A program made the position numbers and the translations under genes. The notes under the pieces were generated by a model. The model did not search any database and had not been told where the DNA came from. It worked only from the letters and a program-made list of their open reading frames with translations. From Pseudomonadales bacterium (GTDB taxonomy: Bacteria > Pseudomonadota > Gammaproteobacteria > Pseudomonadales > Azotimanducaceae): a DNA stretch of 64,000 nucleotides. Positions 1 to 7,512 of the stretch are shown one piece after another; the first letter of the stretch is position 1, and every line of letters starts with the position of its first letter. The stretch spans positions 3,100,001 to 3,164,000 of the forward strand of contig JAWKZN010000001.1 in assembly GCA_041395945.1 (NCBI GenBank), read 5' to 3'.

Positions 1-398
1 CGCAGACTGTCGCTGGAGATCAGCCGGATCTCATCCTGCCATTCATCGAACAGGGCTTCGGACACTGACTCCACCGCATCGATTCTGTCAGTCACCTTAT
101 CGGCCCGCTCCGAGGCATCGTCGTAGACCTCCTGCAGCGACTCGTAAGTGCTCTGCAGCCTGGACGGTGAAACCTGGACGACACTGGCAAACTGCTGATA
201 CGCGCTGCGGAATTCCTCCTTCGCCGCTTCCTGGGCTTCCGATGCAGCTTCGACCCGCTCCACCAGGATATCGCGCTTGTGTACACCCAGCTTTTCCCAG
301 GCTCCGTAGTAAGCGCCGGAACAGCCAGTGACGCAGACGCCTGCGGTGAGGAGCAGGGCCACATTGCGACGCAGTCGCTTGCTGGCTGTTCTTTTCAC
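1..398 (-). CDS. DUF2959 family lipoprotein, 3' end cut by window edge
   Basis: The minus strand from 398 to the window edge is an uninterrupted frame of about 132 codons that continues beyond position 1. From the GTG at 398 the product starts MKRTASKRLRRN, followed by a hydrophobic stretch ending in a lipobox-like VTGC, so an exported lipoprotein is likely. The mature part (SGAYYGAWEKLGVHKRD, then a long Glu/Ala/Gln-rich helix with VSPSRLQSTYE) matches what I know of DUF2959, a family of coiled-coil lipoproteins of unknown function. The start is ambiguous because five further in-frame GTG codons lie upstream at 15-bp intervals in a tandem repeat. The opposite frame is low-complexity and looks like a shadow. 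The family call is good; the function is unknown. Confidence 0.75.
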   Translation of the reverse strand, partial: MKRTASKRLRRNVALLLTAGVCVTGCSGAYYGAWEKLGVHKRDILVERVEAASEAQEAAKEEFRSAYQQFASVVQVSPSRLQSTYESLQEVYDDASERADKVTDRIDAVESVSEALFDEWQDEIRLISSDSL

Positions 399-478
399 CG
401 CGGCTCTTTTCACCGCGGCTCTTTTCACCTCAGCTCTTTTCACCTCAGCTCTTTTCACCTCAGCTCTTTTCACCCCGG
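391..478. repeat. 15-bp tandem repeat carrying GTG start codons
   Basis: On the minus strand the unit is GTGAAAAGAGCTGAG or GTGAAAAGAGCCGCG, with the CTTTTCAC core seen at 391, 406, 421, 436, 451 and 466 on the plus strand: six copies at an exact 15-bp period. Because 15 is a multiple of three, every copy offers a GTG in the frame of the DUF2959 lipoprotein, and each copy also contains a purine-rich AAAAGAG that could act as a weak ribosome-binding site for the next GTG. Copy-number change would alter the N-terminal length without a frameshift. Confidence 0.85.
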
Positions 479-623
479 CAACTGAAAACTGGTCCCGAGT
501 GGGGTAGTGTGTGCGCCGTGATTTCTGGCACTCATCGAGTCCCGCAATTGCCCCGGCGCGTTTCGCCAGCAATGGTACCTCTAATGCCAGGATCGCAACA
601 CAACAACCACTTCAGGAGACAGT

Positions 624-628
624 GAGGA
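624..628 (+). promoter_or_regulatory. Ribosome-binding site fixing the MscS start
   Basis: GAGGA lies five bases before the ATG at 634. This supports 634 over the upstream in-frame ATG-like starts from 511, whose extra 41 residues look non-conserved and are not membrane-like. Confidence 0.6.
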
Positions 629-633
629 CAGAC

Positions 634-1470
634 ATGGAAGAAATTTCTACGGAACAGGCAGCCGAGTACATGGATATCGGTATCGAGATGGCGATGAGCT
701 ATGGACCCAAGCTGGTACTGGCGCTCGTCGTTCTCTTCGTCGGTCTCTGGGTGATCAATCGATTCGTCCGCTTGATCGGCAAAGGCATGGAACGCAGCAA
801 TACAGAGCCGACGCTCGCCAAATTTCTCAGCAATCTGGTATCCGTCGGGTTCAAAGCACTGCTGCTGATCAGCGTTGCTTCGATGATCGGCATCGAGACA
901 ACCTCTTTCATCGCAATTCTGGGTGCTGCCGGACTGGCGGTCGGCCTCGCTCTCCAGGGCAGCCTCGCCAATTTCGCCGGTGGGGTGCTGGTGCTGATGT
1001 TCCGGCCGTTCAAGGTCGGCGATTTCATAGACGCCCAGGGCGTGTCCGGCACAGTCTCAGAAATCGGTATCTTTCACACCGTCATCAAGACGGGTGACAA
1101 TAAAGTCATCGTGGTACCGAACGGGTCACTTTCAAACGGCATCATCACGAACTTCTCCAAAGAGGCTACCCGCCGCGTCGATTTCGTGTTTGGTATCGGC
1201 TACGACGATGACATCAGCAAGGCCAAGGCCATCATCGAGCGTCTTGTAACCAGCGATGACAGAGCACTGAGCGAGCCCGCTCCGCTGATTGTGGTGTCTT
1301 CCCTCGGAGACAGCTCGGTAAACATCACCACACGGGTCTGGGTGAAATCACCCGACTACTGGGCATTCTTCTTCAGCCTGACCGAGAAGGTAAAAGTTAC
1401 TTTTGACGCAGAGGGCATCTCGATTCCCTACCCGCAACGGGACGTGCATCTGCATCAGGTCAGCGGCTGA
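634..1470 (+). CDS. mscS: Small-conductance mechanosensitive channel MscS
   Basis: The 278-residue product is close to the usual length of E. coli MscS (286). Three hydrophobic segments lie at about 26-45, 68-86 and 92-124. The third is the Gly/Ala-rich pore helix (GAAGLAVGLALQGSLANFAG), followed by the MscS beta domain (RPFKVGDFID, about 124-133), the VPNGSLSNGIITN segment and the C-terminal signature GISIPYPQRDVH near 261-272. The protein should sit in the inner membrane as a heptamer and release solutes on hypo-osmotic shock. It is transcribed alone and followed by a strong hairpin terminator. The start at 634 is set by the GAGGA site. The next gene converges on it. Confidence 0.93.
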   Translation: MEEISTEQAAEYMDIGIEMAMSYGPKLVLALVVLFVGLWVINRFVRLIGKGMERSNTEPTLAKFLSNLVSVGFKALLLISVASMIGIETTSFIAILGAAGLAVGLALQGSLANFAGGVLVLMFRPFKVGDFIDAQGVSGTVSEIGIFHTVIKTGDNKVIVVPNGSLSNGIITNFSKEATRRVDFVFGIGYDDDISKAKAIIERLVTSDDRALSEPAPLIVVSSLGDSSVNITTRVWVKSPDYWAFFFSLTEKVKVTFDAEGISIPYPQRDVHLHQVSG

Positions 1471-1536
1471 GGTTCAGCCCCGGCTTCCGGGAGTCCTCTG
1501 GAAAGGCTTCGCAAAAACCAGAGGGCCATAAACAGG

Positions 1537-1571
1537 AAAACCGCCGGCCTGGAGAGGGAGCCGGCGGTTTT
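1537..1571. terminator. Bidirectional rho-independent terminator
   Basis: AAAACCGCCGGC (1537-1548) pairs perfectly with GCCGGCGGTTTT (1560-1571) across an 11-base loop. The A and T tracts at the two edges allow it to stop both mscS (plus) and the ompR-envZ transcript (minus). The rest of the 1471-1754 gap shows nothing I can interpret. Confidence 0.85.
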
Positions 1572-1754
1572 GGGGGTCGACCTTCAGAAAGGTCTCAAGG
1601 GGATCATCACCGCGGTCTCTGGTAAACCTCCGTCGAGTGGACGTCTTCCTCAACCGCGTTGAGTGCTACTATCGACGAAAGCTGTTTCCCGGCAATTTCG
1701 CAAGCCGGGATTATTGTGACATTTTGTTACCAGACCGCGCGGAAGTGCTTCAGA

Positions 1755-3086
1755 TCAGCTGCGAAGCCCATCGGATCGACTCGCTTCCCCTGACATCGCC
1801 CCACCCAGAGAGACCACCACATCTGTGCCACCACCCCTGCGATCTGCGATCCGCACCCGCCAGCCATGGGCCTGACAGAGCTGCTGGACTATGGCAAGAC
1901 CCAGGCCGCTGCCACCGGTTGCCTGGTTGCGGGAGTCTTCAATCCGGAAGAACGGTTGGAAAACCCGCTCCTTGTACTCATCCGGGATCCCGGGACCATC
2001 ATCGAGTACGTGAATTTCTGTACCGTCCACGCGCACACGCACGTTGCAGCCGTAGTGTCGGGCGTTGCTGATCAGGTTCTGCAGCACCCGCTCCAGGGCG
2101 CCGGGCGCCAGTGACCGCGGCGCGGTGTCGACGCGTTCAAACTCCACGGGTATCGGAGGCTCGAATCCATCAGCCAGGTCCCGGATGAATGGCTCCAGAC
2201 AGACGAGCCGGGGTGGTTCACCAGTGCCCCGCGCAAACTTCAGTGCATCTCCGATCAGCGTGTCCATGGCACCCAGATTGCGTTCGAATCGCTGCACGAG
2301 TTTCGGGTCAACCTCTTCCGGCAGCAGTTCCAAAGCCAGCCGCATTCGGGTCAGAGGTGTCCGCAGATCGTGGGAGATACCGGCCAGCAGCGTAGTGCGA
2401 TTGGACAGCAGTGCCGATATCTCCCGCGCCATGGTATTGAAATTGCGCGCAAGCGATACCAGTTCGCGCGGCCCGCTTTCGGGTAGTGGCTCGAAGTTTT
2501 CACCGCCTCTGAAGGATTCCACCCGCTCCGCTGCCTGCACCAGTGGCCGGGTAATACGCTGCACGATGATCAGCGAAGTGACGAATACGATGGCCGCACC
2601 CAGGCCGAAAATGATGATGCCCACATAGAGTGGCTGGATGTCGCGTCGTCCGGGTGAGAATCCGATCTGCAGATCGTGTCCGCCCATATCGATGTCCACC
2701 CAGACCAGTTCATCCCCTTCCATCAGATGTACCGGTTCGCCGAGCCGCTCACTCAGGCTTTCCTCGAGCAGACTCAGATAAGGCTGTTCGAGTGTTGCGG
2801 GCTGGAGCTGCCTGGGCTGGGCGCTGACGATCAGATCGTGGTTCTGGGCAAGTTCCAGTTCGAAATAGGGTCGCGCAGCCGGTGGCAGCTCGACCCAGGT
2901 CTGAATGGACAGCACCAGCAGTGCGGCCTCATCGTTCGCCGATTGCCGGGCGATGGGATCAATCACGAATTTGTTGAGGGCTACGATCGCCACCACGGCA
3001 ATCAGCAGAGAACTCACAGTCAGGGTGAGATTCGTGCGAGCCAGCAGCGATCCGGAAAAGAAAGAGATCGAGGAGTCAGGCATCAC
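1755..3086 (-). CDS. envZ: EnvZ-type sensor histidine kinase
   Basis: The 443-residue kinase has membrane segments at about 19-38 and 153-176 flanking a periplasmic domain, a HAMP domain (177-229), a dimerisation/phosphoacceptor helix with GISHDLRTPLTRMRLAL (His239), and a HATPase domain with N box (NLISNARHYG), DDGPGIP and GGSGLGLAIV. The order and the H-D-L-R-T-P-L-T-R sequence are those of EnvZ. Its first codons overlap the end of ompR by 11 bp, so the two are co-transcribed and translationally coupled. Start codons GTG 3086 and ATG 3083 are adjacent and cannot be separated. It probably responds to osmolarity or envelope conditions, as in the family. Confidence 0.92.
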   Translation of the reverse strand: MMPDSSISFFSGSLLARTNLTLTVSSLLIAVVAIVALNKFVIDPIARQSANDEAALLVLSIQTWVELPPAARPYFELELAQNHDLIVSAQPRQLQPATLEQPYLSLLEESLSERLGEPVHLMEGDELVWVDIDMGGHDLQIGFSPGRRDIQPLYVGIIIFGLGAAIVFVTSLIIVQRITRPLVQAAERVESFRGGENFEPLPESGPRELVSLARNFNTMAREISALLSNRTTLLAGISHDLRTPLTRMRLALELLPEEVDPKLVQRFERNLGAMDTLIGDALKFARGTGEPPRLVCLEPFIRDLADGFEPPIPVEFERVDTAPRSLAPGALERVLQNLISNARHYGCNVRVRVDGTEIHVLDDGPGIPDEYKERVFQPFFRIEDSRNQATGGSGLGLAIVQQLCQAHGWRVRIADRRGGGTDVVVSLGGAMSGEASRSDGLRS

Positions 3087-3795
3087 CGTCGGGACAGAAC
3101 ATGTAGCCCTTACCCCAGATCGTCTTGATGAATACCGGTGCCGACGCGTCCGGCTCGATCTTGCTGCGCAGACGGGTTACCCGTACATCGATACTCCGAT
3201 CGAAGGGTGAACGTTCCGCACCGGTCAGCAGATCGAGAATGCGGTCCCTGTCCAGAACCTTGTTCGGGTGTGCAACCAGAATCGAAAGCAGATCAAATTC
3301 ACCCGAGGTCAGGGGCACAGGTTCGCCTTCCCGGGACAGGCGATGAGCGCCGGTGTCCAGTTGAAAGGCCCCGAACCGAACGGTGCCATCGCCAGTGGTC
3401 TCTTCAGTCCGGGCCCCACGGGCACGCCGCAACACCGCACGAATTCGCGCGAGAAGTTCGCGGGGATTGAAGGGCTTGGCAAGATAGTCGTCTGCTCCGA
3501 CCTCGAGCCCGACTATTCGATCGATGTCATCGCCCTGGGCCGACACCATCACGATCGGAATCGTGCCCTCATTCTTGAGTCGTCGTGCGATCGAGAGACC
3601 ATGTTCACCCGGCAGCATCAGATCCAGCACCACGAGGTCTACCTCGGTGGTCTTGAGGAATGCATCCATTTCTTCACCACTGGCCACGCAATGCACAGTG
3701 AATCCCTGCTGCTGCAGGTACTGCTGGGTGAGTTCGCGGATCTCGGGATCATCGTCGACGACGAGCAGTGTTGCGCCTTCTCCTTCCATGCTCAC
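3076..3795 (-). CDS. ompR: OmpR-type response regulator
   Basis: At 239 residues it matches OmpR in length and architecture. The receiver domain (about 8-120) has the acidic pair in VVDDDP, phosphoacceptor Asp58 in VVLDLMLPG, Ser85 and Lys107 in AKPF. The C-terminal winged helix (about 140-236) has the LTSGEFDLLSILVAHPNKVL and RDRILDLL segments typical of OmpR/PhoB proteins and ends in IKTIWGKGYMF. It binds DNA and regulates promoters when phosphorylated by the adjacent EnvZ. It lies 11 bp after the hypothetical exported protein, so the operon is probably hypothetical-ompR-envZ. Confidence 0.94.
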   Translation of the reverse strand: MSMEGEGATLLVVDDDPEIRELTQQYLQQQGFTVHCVASGEEMDAFLKTTEVDLVVLDLMLPGEHGLSIARRLKNEGTIPIVMVSAQGDDIDRIVGLEVGADDYLAKPFNPRELLARIRAVLRRARGARTEETTGDGTVRFGAFQLDTGAHRLSREGEPVPLTSGEFDLLSILVAHPNKVLDRDRILDLLTGAERSPFDRSIDVRVTRLRSKIEPDASAPVFIKTIWGKGYMFCPDGDA

Positions 3796-3806
3796 GATCT
3801 GCGGAA

Positions 3807-4424
3807 TCAGCGGCGGTCGGGGTCGTTGACGAGCATTACAGGCGGTAGATTGTCCTGAGGCTGGGGACGACCGGACTCGCCTGCCCTGCCGGTATCCGGT
3901 GGAGAGCCGGCATCCGGTGTAGAGCCGGCATCCGGCGTTGTGCCAACTTCCGGTGTTGCGCCGACTTCCGACACCACGGCACTGCGCCTTTCATAGCCAA
4001 CACCGAATCCGCTGCGCCCTTCACCAGGCGCCACCGGCCGCACCTGTACAACCTGAGTCTCGATCCGCAGCACCCGCCCGTCGGAGTGCCGGTAAATCCG
4101 ACCGTAGCGGCGCTGGGTGCGAATCATGAGCACTCCGTCCGCATCCTTGCGCTGCGCCATGCGCAGTTTCACTTCCCGCAGCAGAGCGCGTCGTTCCGGA
4201 TCCGCGAGCTCGTCCCAGCGGGCGCCGAGTGCCGTCAGTTCGCTGTGGGTGCTCGTTGAATAGTCGGGGAGATTGCCTGGTGTGGAGTCCGCGGTCTCCG
4301 CGATACTTAAGGGAGCCAGCCAGCAGAGCACCATACCTGCGAGCGTCAGGGCAGAAATTCGACGACGACCACCTGGCCGCAGGCCGCTCAGACGGCGCTG
4401 TACTGGTCGAAAAGTATCAGACAC
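3807..4424 (-). CDS. Hypothetical exported protein with Pro-Asp-Ala-Gly repeats
   Basis: The 205-residue product starts with GTG and has a long basic n-region (RPGGRRR), a hydrophobic core (LTLAGMVLCWLAPLSIA) and a likely Ala-x-Ala-like cleavage site near residue 42. The middle contains a W-D-E-L-x-x-x-E-R-R-x-L-L-R helix like those of DUF3106-type small periplasmic proteins. The C-terminal third is a degenerate repeat (PEVGTTPDAGSTPDAG and so on), visible in DNA as repeated GCCGGCATCCGG blocks at about 3905-3960. It is first in the ompR-envZ operon, which suggests an envelope role. I do not recognise a defined function. The upstream gap 4425-4652 holds a CCGGCAGA/TCTGCCGG hairpin (4600-4624) but no clear promoter. 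Confidence 0.6.
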   Translation of the reverse strand: MSDTFRPVQRRLSGLRPGGRRRISALTLAGMVLCWLAPLSIAETADSTPGNLPDYSTSTHSELTALGARWDELADPERRALLREVKLRMAQRKDADGVLMIRTQRRYGRIYRHSDGRVLRIETQVVQVRPVAPGEGRSGFGVGYERRSAVVSEVGATPEVGTTPDAGSTPDAGSPPDTGRAGESGRPQPQDNLPPVMLVNDPDRR

Positions 4425-4652
4425 TCCGGGGTCTCTACTCCATCCGCTCTGTTGAAGGATCCTGCATCCGGCAATTCAGGGCCGGGCTGGCAGCAACCGA
4501 AAAACACAGGGCACGCGCCGACGGTATTCTCACCACGTGCTGTTTCGTCGCCATTTCCCCACCGTTTCAATTTGTTACCGGCCGTTAGGAAAGGTCCGCC
4601 CGGCAGACGGCGGCCATCTGCCGGACAGCCAGCTGCCGGACGGAATGCGGGC

Positions 4653-5837
4653 TCAGGCTGCTTCGAACAGGCCCGCTGCGCCCTGACCACCACCGATGCA
4701 CATGGTCACCACACCATATTTCTTCTTGCGGCGCTGCAGCTCGCGCAGTATCAGACCGGTCTGACGCGATCCGGTCATGCCGAAGGGATGGCCGATGCTG
4801 ATGCTGCCGCCGTTGACATTGTAAATTTCGTTGTCAATACCCAGAGCATCACGGCAGTAAAGGCACTGGGAAGCGAAAGCTTCGTTCAACTCCCACAGAT
4901 CGATATCGTTCAGACTCAGTCCGGCATTCTTCAGCAGCCGGGGAATCGCGAATACCGGTCCGATGCCCATTTCGTCCGGCTCACAGCCGGCCACGGTGAA
5001 TCCACGAAAGATGCCGAGTGGCTCGATGCCCAGCTGGGCGGCACGTTCGGCACTCATCAGCAGGGTCATGGAGGCGCCGTCCGAGAGCTGGGAGGCGTTA
5101 CCGGCGGTCACGGAGCCATCTTCTTCGAATGCCGGTGCCAGGGAAGCCAGGGCTTCGAGGGTGGTCGTCGGACGATTGCACTCGTCCTTGTCTACCATCA
5201 CATCCACGAAGCTCTCTTCGCCGGTCGCTTTGTCGACCTTGAGCATGGTGGCCTTCATCGGTGCGATTTCGCTGGCAATCAGGCCCTTCTCAGCCGCCGC
5301 GGCGTAGCGCTGCTGGCTCTGCAGAGCGTACTGATCCTGGGCTTCCCGGGTCACCTGATAGCGACGGGCTACGACTTCCGCCGTGTTGCCCATGGCCATG
5401 AAAATATCGGGCTTTTCTTCGAGCAGGCGTTTGTTTGCCTTGGCCTTTGCCGGCTCCTGTCGATTGCGCATGGAGATCGAATCGGCGCCACCTGCGATGG
5501 CGACCTGGGCCTGACCCGATGCGATCTGGTTGGCGGCCAGTGCAATGGACTGCAGTCCGGAGGAGCAGAAGCGGTTGATGGTCATGCCTGCCGAGGTGAC
5601 GGGCAGTTTGGAGAGAATCACCGCCAGACGGGCCAGGTTGCCATCCTGTTCGCCGGCATGGCTTGCCGAGCCGACGACGACATCCTCGACCTCGTCGGGG
5701 CTCATCTTCGGATTACGCTCGAGCAGCGCATCGATGCAGTGGGCCAGCATGTCGTCGGAACGGGTGAGATTGAAGCTGCCACGAAACGATTTCGCCAGAC
5801 CAGTACGGATGCTGTCGACTATTACGACGTCTTTCAT
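4653..5837 (-). CDS. Acetyl-CoA C-acyltransferase (thiolase)
   Basis: This 394-residue thiolase carries all catalytic elements: nucleophilic Cys91 in NRFCSSGLQ, His350 in GHPFGMTG and the proton-shuttle Cys380 in CIGGGQG. The N-terminal VVIVDSIRTGLAKSFRG and the NEAFA motif are typical of degradative or FadA-like thiolases. It cleaves 3-ketoacyl-CoA with CoA at the end of beta-oxidation in the cytosol. An AGGGGGA site precedes the ATG. It is not next to a fadB, and its partners are probably the dehydrogenases and hydratase scattered through this window. The 243-bp upstream gap contains a CAGGGC-TGCT-GCCCTG hairpin (5864-5879) in the likely leader; I see no convincing promoter. Confidence 0.92.
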   Translation of the reverse strand: MKDVVIVDSIRTGLAKSFRGSFNLTRSDDMLAHCIDALLERNPKMSPDEVEDVVVGSASHAGEQDGNLARLAVILSKLPVTSAGMTINRFCSSGLQSIALAANQIASGQAQVAIAGGADSISMRNRQEPAKAKANKRLLEEKPDIFMAMGNTAEVVARRYQVTREAQDQYALQSQQRYAAAAEKGLIASEIAPMKATMLKVDKATGEESFVDVMVDKDECNRPTTTLEALASLAPAFEEDGSVTAGNASQLSDGASMTLLMSAERAAQLGIEPLGIFRGFTVAGCEPDEMGIGPVFAIPRLLKNAGLSLNDIDLWELNEAFASQCLYCRDALGIDNEIYNVNGGSISIGHPFGMTGSRQTGLILRELQRRKKKYGVVTMCIGGGQGAAGLFEAA

Positions 5838-6080
5838 TGATTCCCCCTAAGGATTTATCGTTGCAGGGCTGCTGCCCTGATCTCTATTGGTGGTAGTTAT
5901 TAGTTCTGTGCCTGGCGATCAGCGTCTTATCATTTGTATCAGAGCCTGCTGGCCACCAGCAGCCGATCGGTGCCGGCTATCTGGGTAACGGCCAATAATA
6001 ACCCTATGAGCCAGCAGGCACCAGAACGTGGGGGCGCGGACACTCAACCGCCCCGTTTTCAGGGCGTCGCCAGCTGGTGG

Positions 6081-6419
6081 TCAGCGGGTGGCTGCATCCA
6101 CCGCCGTCTCGGTCTTCTTTCCAGACGCCTCTACGGCGTCCGCCGCCGCTCTGGCTGCGTCTGTGGTCTTCACTTTGAAGTGGCGGGAAATCTCCTCTGG
6201 GGACATCTCCTTTGTGGACATCGTCGTTCCCGCAGCGGGGGTCTGCCCGGCGGCGGGCGCAGTGGTGCTCGACCCGGCCGGGGCCGCCATAGTCTGCTTC
6301 TGACCCTCCGCCGACGTATCCCCAGCCTGTTCGCAGCCACTCATTCCCAGGCACAACGCCAGCACGCTGCCGGCAACCGGCAGCAGGCGCATCACTGCTG
6401 CGCTTTCTATTCCGACCAT
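6081..6419 (-). CDS. Small hypothetical lipoprotein
   Basis: The 112-residue product starts at the ATG at 6419, preceded by AGGAG eight bases upstream, which favours it over the longer frame from 6497. A hydrophobic stretch (LLPVAGSVLALCLG) ends in the lipobox-like MSGC, so Cys29 is probably lipidated. The mature part is Ala/Thr/Pro-rich and low in complexity, then helical and charged (STKEMSPEEISRHFKVKTT, AARAAADAVEASGKK). No domain is recognised. It stands alone and divergent from the SMP-30 gene. Confidence 0.6.
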   Translation of the reverse strand: MVGIESAAVMRLLPVAGSVLALCLGMSGCEQAGDTSAEGQKQTMAAPAGSSTTAPAAGQTPAAGTTMSTKEMSPEEISRHFKVKTTDAARAAADAVEASGKKTETAVDAATR

Positions 6420-6452
6420 AACAACTGCTCCTGTAGATTCTCCATCCGAACC

Positions 6453-6488
6453 GGGCGCCACGGCCTTTACCGGCCTGTGATGGCGCCC
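6453..6488. repeat. Palindrome in divergent intergenic region
   Basis: GGGCGCCA (6453-6460) is the exact reverse complement of TGGCGCCC (6481-6488), and an inner GGCC/GGCC pair strengthens the structure. It lies between the small lipoprotein (minus, start 6419) and the SMP-30 gene (plus, start 6584), where a terminator is not expected. An operator or a leader hairpin are both possible. Confidence 0.55.
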
Positions 6489-6583
6489 CAATCCCACATG
6501 CTAAGCTCGCGGGCTGCTCCGGAATACCACGGATCACTCCCTTACGACATCACCATAGATTTCCACCATCCCAGGAGGCATTC

Positions 6584-7444
6584 ATGACCACAGTTGAGCT
6601 GGTTCCCCACCACACACTGACCCGGGGCCTGTGTTTCGGCGAAGGGCCGCGCTGGCACAACGGTCACCTCTGGTGCTCGGACATGCACGCCCACCAGGTC
6701 ATCCAAGTATCCGACAAGGGTGCGGTCACCCCTGTGATCAGAGTCGAAAATCAGCCATCCGGGCTCGGCTGGCTGCCGGATGGCAGTCTGCTGGTTGTCT
6801 CGATGCTGGACCGGCGCCTGCTGCGCTGGGATGGCAAGGAGTTGACAGAACATGCCGATCTGTCGGATCTCGCCCGCTGGCACTGCAACGACATGGTGGT
6901 CGACCGCGAGGGCCGGGCCTGGGTGGGTAATTTCGGATTCGATCTGCACGGTGGCGCACCACAGGCGGCGACTGAGCTCATCTGTGTGGGCGTCGATGGG
7001 GTTGCGCGCATCGTGGCCGATGACCTGGTATTTCCAAACGGTATGGTGATCACCCCGGATGGCAATACGCTCATCGTCGCGGAAACCTTCGCCTCACGAC
7101 TCACCGCCTTCGACATCGATGCCCGGGGGGATCTGCAGGGCCGCCGTCTCTGGGCTCAGCTGCCCGCCGGCGCCGTGCCCGACGGCATCTGTCTGGACAG
7201 CGGCGGCGGTATCTGGTCAGCCTCTCCGACGACAAACGAATGCATCCGACAGGAGGAAGGCGGCCTGATCACGCATCGCGTGGCACTCGACCAGGGTGCC
7301 TTCGCCTGCATGCTGGGCGGGCAGGCGGGTGAGTCGCTCTACATGTTGACCGCAGGCTCCTCGCAGCCGGACGAATGCCAGGCCCGGCGCTCGGGGAAAA
7401 TCGAAGTTGTCCATGCTCCCTACGGCCGGGCCGGCCTGCCCTGA
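6584..7444 (+). CDS. SMP-30/gluconolactonase family lactone hydrolase
   Basis: The 286-residue protein begins with the family pattern GLCFGEGPRWHNGHLWCSD and continues through the six-bladed propeller repeats: GLGWLPDGSLLVVS, CNDMVVDREGRAWVGNFGFD, PNGMVITPDGNTLIVAET and VPDGICLDSGGGIW. Glu in GEGPRW, Asn in CNDM and FPNGM, and Asp in VPDGI are the positions that bind the divalent metal in SMP-30 enzymes. A metal-dependent lactonase acting on a sugar or other lactone is the most likely activity. AGGAGG lies before the ATG. The LCAD-like gene follows 68 bp later on the same strand. Confidence 0.85.
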   Translation: MTTVELVPHHTLTRGLCFGEGPRWHNGHLWCSDMHAHQVIQVSDKGAVTPVIRVENQPSGLGWLPDGSLLVVSMLDRRLLRWDGKELTEHADLSDLARWHCNDMVVDREGRAWVGNFGFDLHGGAPQAATELICVGVDGVARIVADDLVFPNGMVITPDGNTLIVAETFASRLTAFDIDARGDLQGRRLWAQLPAGAVPDGICLDSGGGIWSASPTTNECIRQEEGGLITHRVALDQGAFACMLGGQAGESLYMLTAGSSQPDECQARRSGKIEVVHAPYGRAGLP

Positions 7445-7512
7445 AAGACGGAACGCCGGGAGCAACGCCCCGGCCCGATCACACATCAATCCACGAACCG
7501 GAAAACTCATCC

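Noticed and set aside
1637..2071. 144-codon plus-strand frame after the mscS terminator
   Set aside because: Most of it is antisense to the EnvZ gene and shows no domain.
4452..5840. 462-codon open frame on the plus strand opposite the thiolase gene
   Set aside because: Antisense to a thiolase with intact catalytic motifs; no domain or ribosome-binding site. A by-product of high GC.
6081..6497. Longer 138-residue version of the small lipoprotein
   Set aside because: The first 26 residues are not hydrophobic and the ATG at 6419 has the ribosome-binding site.
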